Positions 61,221 to 64,000 of a stretch of 64,000 nucleotides of DNA are shown here, piece by piece. The translations under genes were made by a program, and so were the position numbers. Below the pieces are notes generated by a model that did not search any database, had not been told where the DNA came from, and saw only the letters and a list, made by a program, of their open reading frames with translations. The stretch is from JBEDUK01 sp040414485 (GTDB lineage: Bacteria > Actinomycetota > UBA4738). The stretch spans positions 1-64,000 of the forward strand of contig JBEDUK010000010.1 in assembly GCA_040414485.1 (NCBI GenBank), read 5' to 3'. Numbering within the stretch: the stretch's first letter is position 1; every line of letters starts with the position of its first letter.

Positions 61221-63107
61221 GTGGACCTCCATCTGACGGATGCGACCGCGACCGACGAGGAGCGGGCCGCGGTCGACGCCGTGCTCGGGCCGCCCGCCAC
61301 CGGCTGGGTGGGGGGCGACCGCCTGCACGGCGACACGCACCGCGTCGCGCGTGGCGGCAGGGCCGCCCGCGACCAGCGGCACCTCCTGCTGCCCGTGCTG
61401 CACTCGGTGCAGGGCCGCGTGGGCTGGGTCAGCCCGGGCGCGCTGAACTACGTCTCGCAGCGGTTGAGCGTGCCTCCCGCGGAGGCCTATGGCGTCGCGT
61501 CGTTTTACGCGATGTTCTCGACCAAGCCCCGAGCACGGGCGGTTCTGCACGCGTGCGACGACATCGCCTGCCGGATCAACGGGGCCGAGCAGGTCATCGC
61601 ACGGCTCCGCGACGCGTTCGGTCCGGAAGGCGAGCCGGACGCGACGGGCAACCGGACCTGGCTGCGGAGCCCCTGCCTCGGCGTGTGCGAGGCCGCCCCG
61701 GCCGTCCTGTTGCAGCAAGCCTCCGATCGACCGTTCGAACTGACCATCGCGCCGGCGTCGAACGGCAACCTCGAGCCGTTCGTGTCGACCGGACCGGGCA
61801 CATGGACGGGGGTCGGCTCGGACGCTTCGGCCGCGCCGCAGACGCAGGACGCGACCGCCCGAGTGTCGCTTCGACTGCTCCGGCGGATCGGGCTCGTCGA
61901 TCCGACGTCGCTGGACTCGTACCGGGCTCACGGCGGGTACGAAGCGCTTCGCGAGGCGGTCCGGCTCGGCCCAGGCGGCGTGATCCGCGAGGTCAAGGAC
62001 GCGAAGCTGCTCGGCCGGGGCGGCGCCGCGTTTCCCACCGGGGTGAAGTGGGAGGCCGTCGCCCAGCAACCGGTCAGGCCGCATTACCTCGTCTGCAACG
62101 CCGACGAATCGGAGCCCGGTACGTTCAAGGACCGTGTCGTGATGGAGAACGATCCGTTCGCCCTGATCGAGGCGATGACCATCGCCGGCTACGCGACCGG
62201 CTCGGAGCACGGATACATCTACATCCGCGGCGAGTACCCGCAGGCGCACGCGTTCCTGGCCTCCGCGATCGAGCAGGCCCGCCGGCACGGGTTCCTGGGC
62301 GACGACGTGATGGGCCAGGGATTCGCATTCGACATCGAACTGCGGCGCGGCGCCGGCGCCTACATCTGCGGCGAGGAGACGGCGCTGTTCAACTCGATCG
62401 AGGGCAAGCGAGGCGAGCCCAGGAACAAGCCGCCGTTCCCGGTCACGCATGGCCTGTTCGGCAAACCGACCGGGATCAACAACGTGGAAACGCTGATCAA
62501 CGTGCTCGAGATCATGCGGATCGGCGGCCCCGCATATGCGGCCATCGGCACCCCGGACTCGACCGGGCCCCGGCTCTTCTGTCTGTCCGGCTGCGTCGCA
62601 CGCCCGGGGCTGTACGAGGTGGAATTCGGTGCGACCCTGGGCGACGTGCTGTCGCTGGCGGGCGGGATCCGGGACGGCAAGCGGCTGCAGGCGATCCTGT
62701 TGGGCGGCGCCGCCGGCGCCTTCGTCGGCCCGGACGCGATGGACCTCCCGCTCACGTTCGAGGCGACGCGCGCGGCGGGCGTCACGCTCGGGTCGGGCGT
62801 CGTCATGGCGTTCGACGAAACGGTCAACCTGCCTGACATTCTCGTCCGAGTCGCGCAGTTCTTCCGGGACGAATCGTGCGGCCAGTGCGTCCCGTGCCGG
62901 GTGGGAACGGTTCGCCAGGAGGAGCTCCTGGCCAGACTGGCGGCCGGCGCGCCCCGTGGCTCGCGCGACGACGAGATCGCCCTTCTGAACGACATCGCCC
63001 AGGCCATGCGGGACGCGTCCATCTGCGGGCTCGGGCAGACCGCCTCCGGCGCGATCCAATCGGCGATCCGGGCGTTCGATCTCTTCGCCGTGGAGGCAGG
63101 GTCATGA
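61221..63107 (+). CDS. fdhB: NuoE-NuoF fusion, NAD-reducing formate dehydrogenase subunit
   Basis: A 628-residue fusion. Residues about 1-165 are NuoE-like with the 2Fe-2S Cys in ACDDIAC and PCLGVC; from about 215 NuoF-like: GRGGAAFPTGVKW (FMN), NADESEPGTFKDR (NADH), GAGAYICGEETALFNSIEG and ESCGQCVPCRVG with a later Cys (ICGL) for 4Fe-4S. It takes electrons from the Fe-S/Mo subunits to NAD+. GTG at 61221 has GGAGG 4 nt before it; the stop overlaps the next start by ATGA. Confidence 0.93.
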   Translation: MDLHLTDATATDEERAAVDAVLGPPATGWVGGDRLHGDTHRVARGGRAARDQRHLLLPVLHSVQGRVGWVSPGALNYVSQRLSVPPAEAYGVASFYAMFSTKPRARAVLHACDDIACRINGAEQVIARLRDAFGPEGEPDATGNRTWLRSPCLGVCEAAPAVLLQQASDRPFELTIAPASNGNLEPFVSTGPGTWTGVGSDASAAPQTQDATARVSLRLLRRIGLVDPTSLDSYRAHGGYEALREAVRLGPGGVIREVKDAKLLGRGGAAFPTGVKWEAVAQQPVRPHYLVCNADESEPGTFKDRVVMENDPFALIEAMTIAGYATGSEHGYIYIRGEYPQAHAFLASAIEQARRHGFLGDDVMGQGFAFDIELRRGAGAYICGEETALFNSIEGKRGEPRNKPPFPVTHGLFGKPTGINNVETLINVLEIMRIGGPAYAAIGTPDSTGPRLFCLSGCVARPGLYEVEFGATLGDVLSLAGGIRDGKRLQAILLGGAAGAFVGPDAMDLPLTFEATRAAGVTLGSGVVMAFDETVNLPDILVRVAQFFRDESCGQCVPCRVGTVRQEELLARLAAGAPRGSRDDEIALLNDIAQAMRDASICGLGQTASGAIQSAIRAFDLFAVEAGS

Positions 63108-64000
63108 GCGCGGTCCCGCTGGCTCCGCCGATGCGGCTGATCGACCTCACGATCGACGGCGAGGCCGTCCGGGTCCCCGAGGGCGCGACGCTGCTGCAGG
63201 CGTGCCGCGCGCAGGGCATCGACACGCCGACGCTCTGCTACCTGGAGAGCCTCACGCCGGTGAACGTGTGCCGCGTCTGCGTCGTGGAGGTCGAGGGCTC
63301 GCGAACGCTCGTGCCCGCCTGTTCGCGGAAAGCCGAGCCCGGCATGGTCGTGCACACCGACAGCGAGCGCGTGCGCCTGTCCAGGCGCGTCGTCCTTGAG
63401 TTCCTCGGATCCTCGGTCGATCTCTCACTGGCCGGCCCGACCGTGCCGGACGGCGATCTGGCCAGGTACGCGGCCGCGTACGGCGCCGAACCGTCCCGGT
63501 ACGGGACGCCGAACGGCCACGCGGAACACCCGGACCGCGACCACGCCGGGCCGGGCCACCATTACGCGCCGCGTGCCGTCGAAACGGCGACGGTCGCCCA
63601 GCCGGTCAAGGTCGACAACGACCTGTACGTGCGCGACTACGCCAAGTGCGTGCTCTGCTACAAGTGCGTGGAGGCATGCGGGACCGACGCGCAGAACACC
63701 TTCGCCATCGCGGTCGCGGGCCGCGGCTTCGACGCGCGGATCTCCACCGAGTACGCCGTGTCCCTGCCCGACAGCGCTTGCGTCTACTGCGGGAACTGCA
63801 TCGGCGTGTGTCCGACCGGCGCGCTGATGTTCAAGTCCGAACACGACATGCGCGCGGACGGCACGTGGGATGAGGACGAACAGACCGTCACCACCACGAT
63901 CTGCCCGTACTGCGGGGTCGGGTGCAACCTCGAGGTCCACGTGCAGAACAACTCGATCGTGAAGGTCACGAGCCCCATGGACCACAGCGTGACCAGCGGG
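63104..64000 (+). CDS. NuoG/FdhA-like Fe-S subunit, N-terminal part (partial)
   Basis: At least 299 residues, cut by the window end. In order: a 2Fe-2S ferredoxin domain (CYLESLTPVNVCRVCVVEVEG, then VPACS), a His-rich linker (GHAEHPDRDH...GHHY near 145-165), two 4Fe-4S sites (CVLCYKCVEACG; CVYCGNCIGVCPTGAL), then CPYCGVGCNL near 268, the 4Fe-4S site that in usual formate dehydrogenases begins the Mo domain. Either a full FdhA continues past the window or this is the separate N-terminal chain missing from the upstream fdhF. ATGA overlap with fdhB. Confidence 0.88.
   Translation, partial: MSAVPLAPPMRLIDLTIDGEAVRVPEGATLLQACRAQGIDTPTLCYLESLTPVNVCRVCVVEVEGSRTLVPACSRKAEPGMVVHTDSERVRLSRRVVLEFLGSSVDLSLAGPTVPDGDLARYAAAYGAEPSRYGTPNGHAEHPDRDHAGPGHHYAPRAVETATVAQPVKVDNDLYVRDYAKCVLCYKCVEACGTDAQNTFAIAVAGRGFDARISTEYAVSLPDSACVYCGNCIGVCPTGALMFKSEHDMRADGTWDEDEQTVTTTICPYCGVGCNLEVHVQNNSIVKVTSPMDHSVTSG

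Noticed and set aside
1..64000. tRNA, rRNA, CRISPR arrays, IS elements
   Set aside because: No tRNA-like T-loop plus anticodon structure, regular repeat-spacer array, or transposase gene was recognised in the intergenic spaces.

Overview
The window is a stretch of high-GC chromosome (no rRNA, tRNA, CRISPR, insertion sequence or prophage seen) from a member of the Actinomycetota. The evidence is a WhiB-type Fe-S regulator, a PimB-like mannosyltransferase beside a FadD15-like acyl-CoA ligase, an MDMPI/DinB-fold protein of the kind tied to mycothiol, a KorAB 2-oxoacid:ferredoxin oxidoreductase, GTG starts, and many -10 boxes (TANNNT) only 6-10 nt from the start codon, which suggests leaderless transcripts. 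Gene content does not match a model genus; a little-studied or uncultured lineage is likely.

Layout. 1-14.3 kb: housekeeping and lipid genes. The set SRPBCC protein, fadD15, pimB and trpD recalls the Rv2185c-Rv2192c locus of Mycobacterium tuberculosis, with a racemase (Mcr-like), WhiB, thiolase, an MMPL transporter and a small operon (receiver protein, two unknowns, a 35-codon membrane peptide, trpD) in between. 14.4-30.4 kb: aquaporin, a zinc-ribbon/beta-propeller membrane protein, a divergent cysteine-desulfurase-fold protein, korAB, a GH13 glucosidase coupled to an A-type Fe-S carrier, glycerate kinase, an ECF sigma/anti-sigma pair with a visible autoregulatory-type promoter, 5-formyl-THF cyclo-ligase, and a DUF294/exonuclease pair. 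30.4-45.1 kb: accessory catabolism: a GAF-GAF-PucR regulator, an APC permease behind a clear sigma-70 promoter, an acyl-CoA dehydrogenase, a DUF1989-GcvT fusion, a secreted lytic transglycosylase, a PhyH dioxygenase, class I aldolase, and a flavin-reductase/cNMP-domain fusion.

45.1-64.0 kb: the most interesting part. Two divergent operons meet at a 328-bp control region (53647-53974). Leftward: formate-THF ligase, a glutamine-synthetase-family ligase, three glutamate-synthase-like subunits (GlxB/C/D = MgsA/B/C), an unknown 144-residue protein, a VOC protein and a SoxB-like flavoprotein. Rightward: a four-subunit sarcosine-oxidase-type complex (SoxD-A-G-B), then a formate dehydrogenase whose catalytic polypeptide has an in-frame UGA followed by a SECIS-like hairpin, a NuoE-NuoF fusion, and a NuoG-like Fe-S protein running off the window. 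Together these could make gamma-glutamylmethylamide and N-methylglutamate from methylamine, demethylate N-methylglutamate (or sarcosine/dimethylglycine), pass the C1 unit through THF to formate, and oxidise formate to CO2 with NADH production. The substrate is inferred from gene content, not shown. The formate dehydrogenase alpha chain seems split over two genes, and the SoxA subunit keeps cysteine sets for two 2Fe-2S clusters, which points to a dehydrogenase rather than an oxidase.
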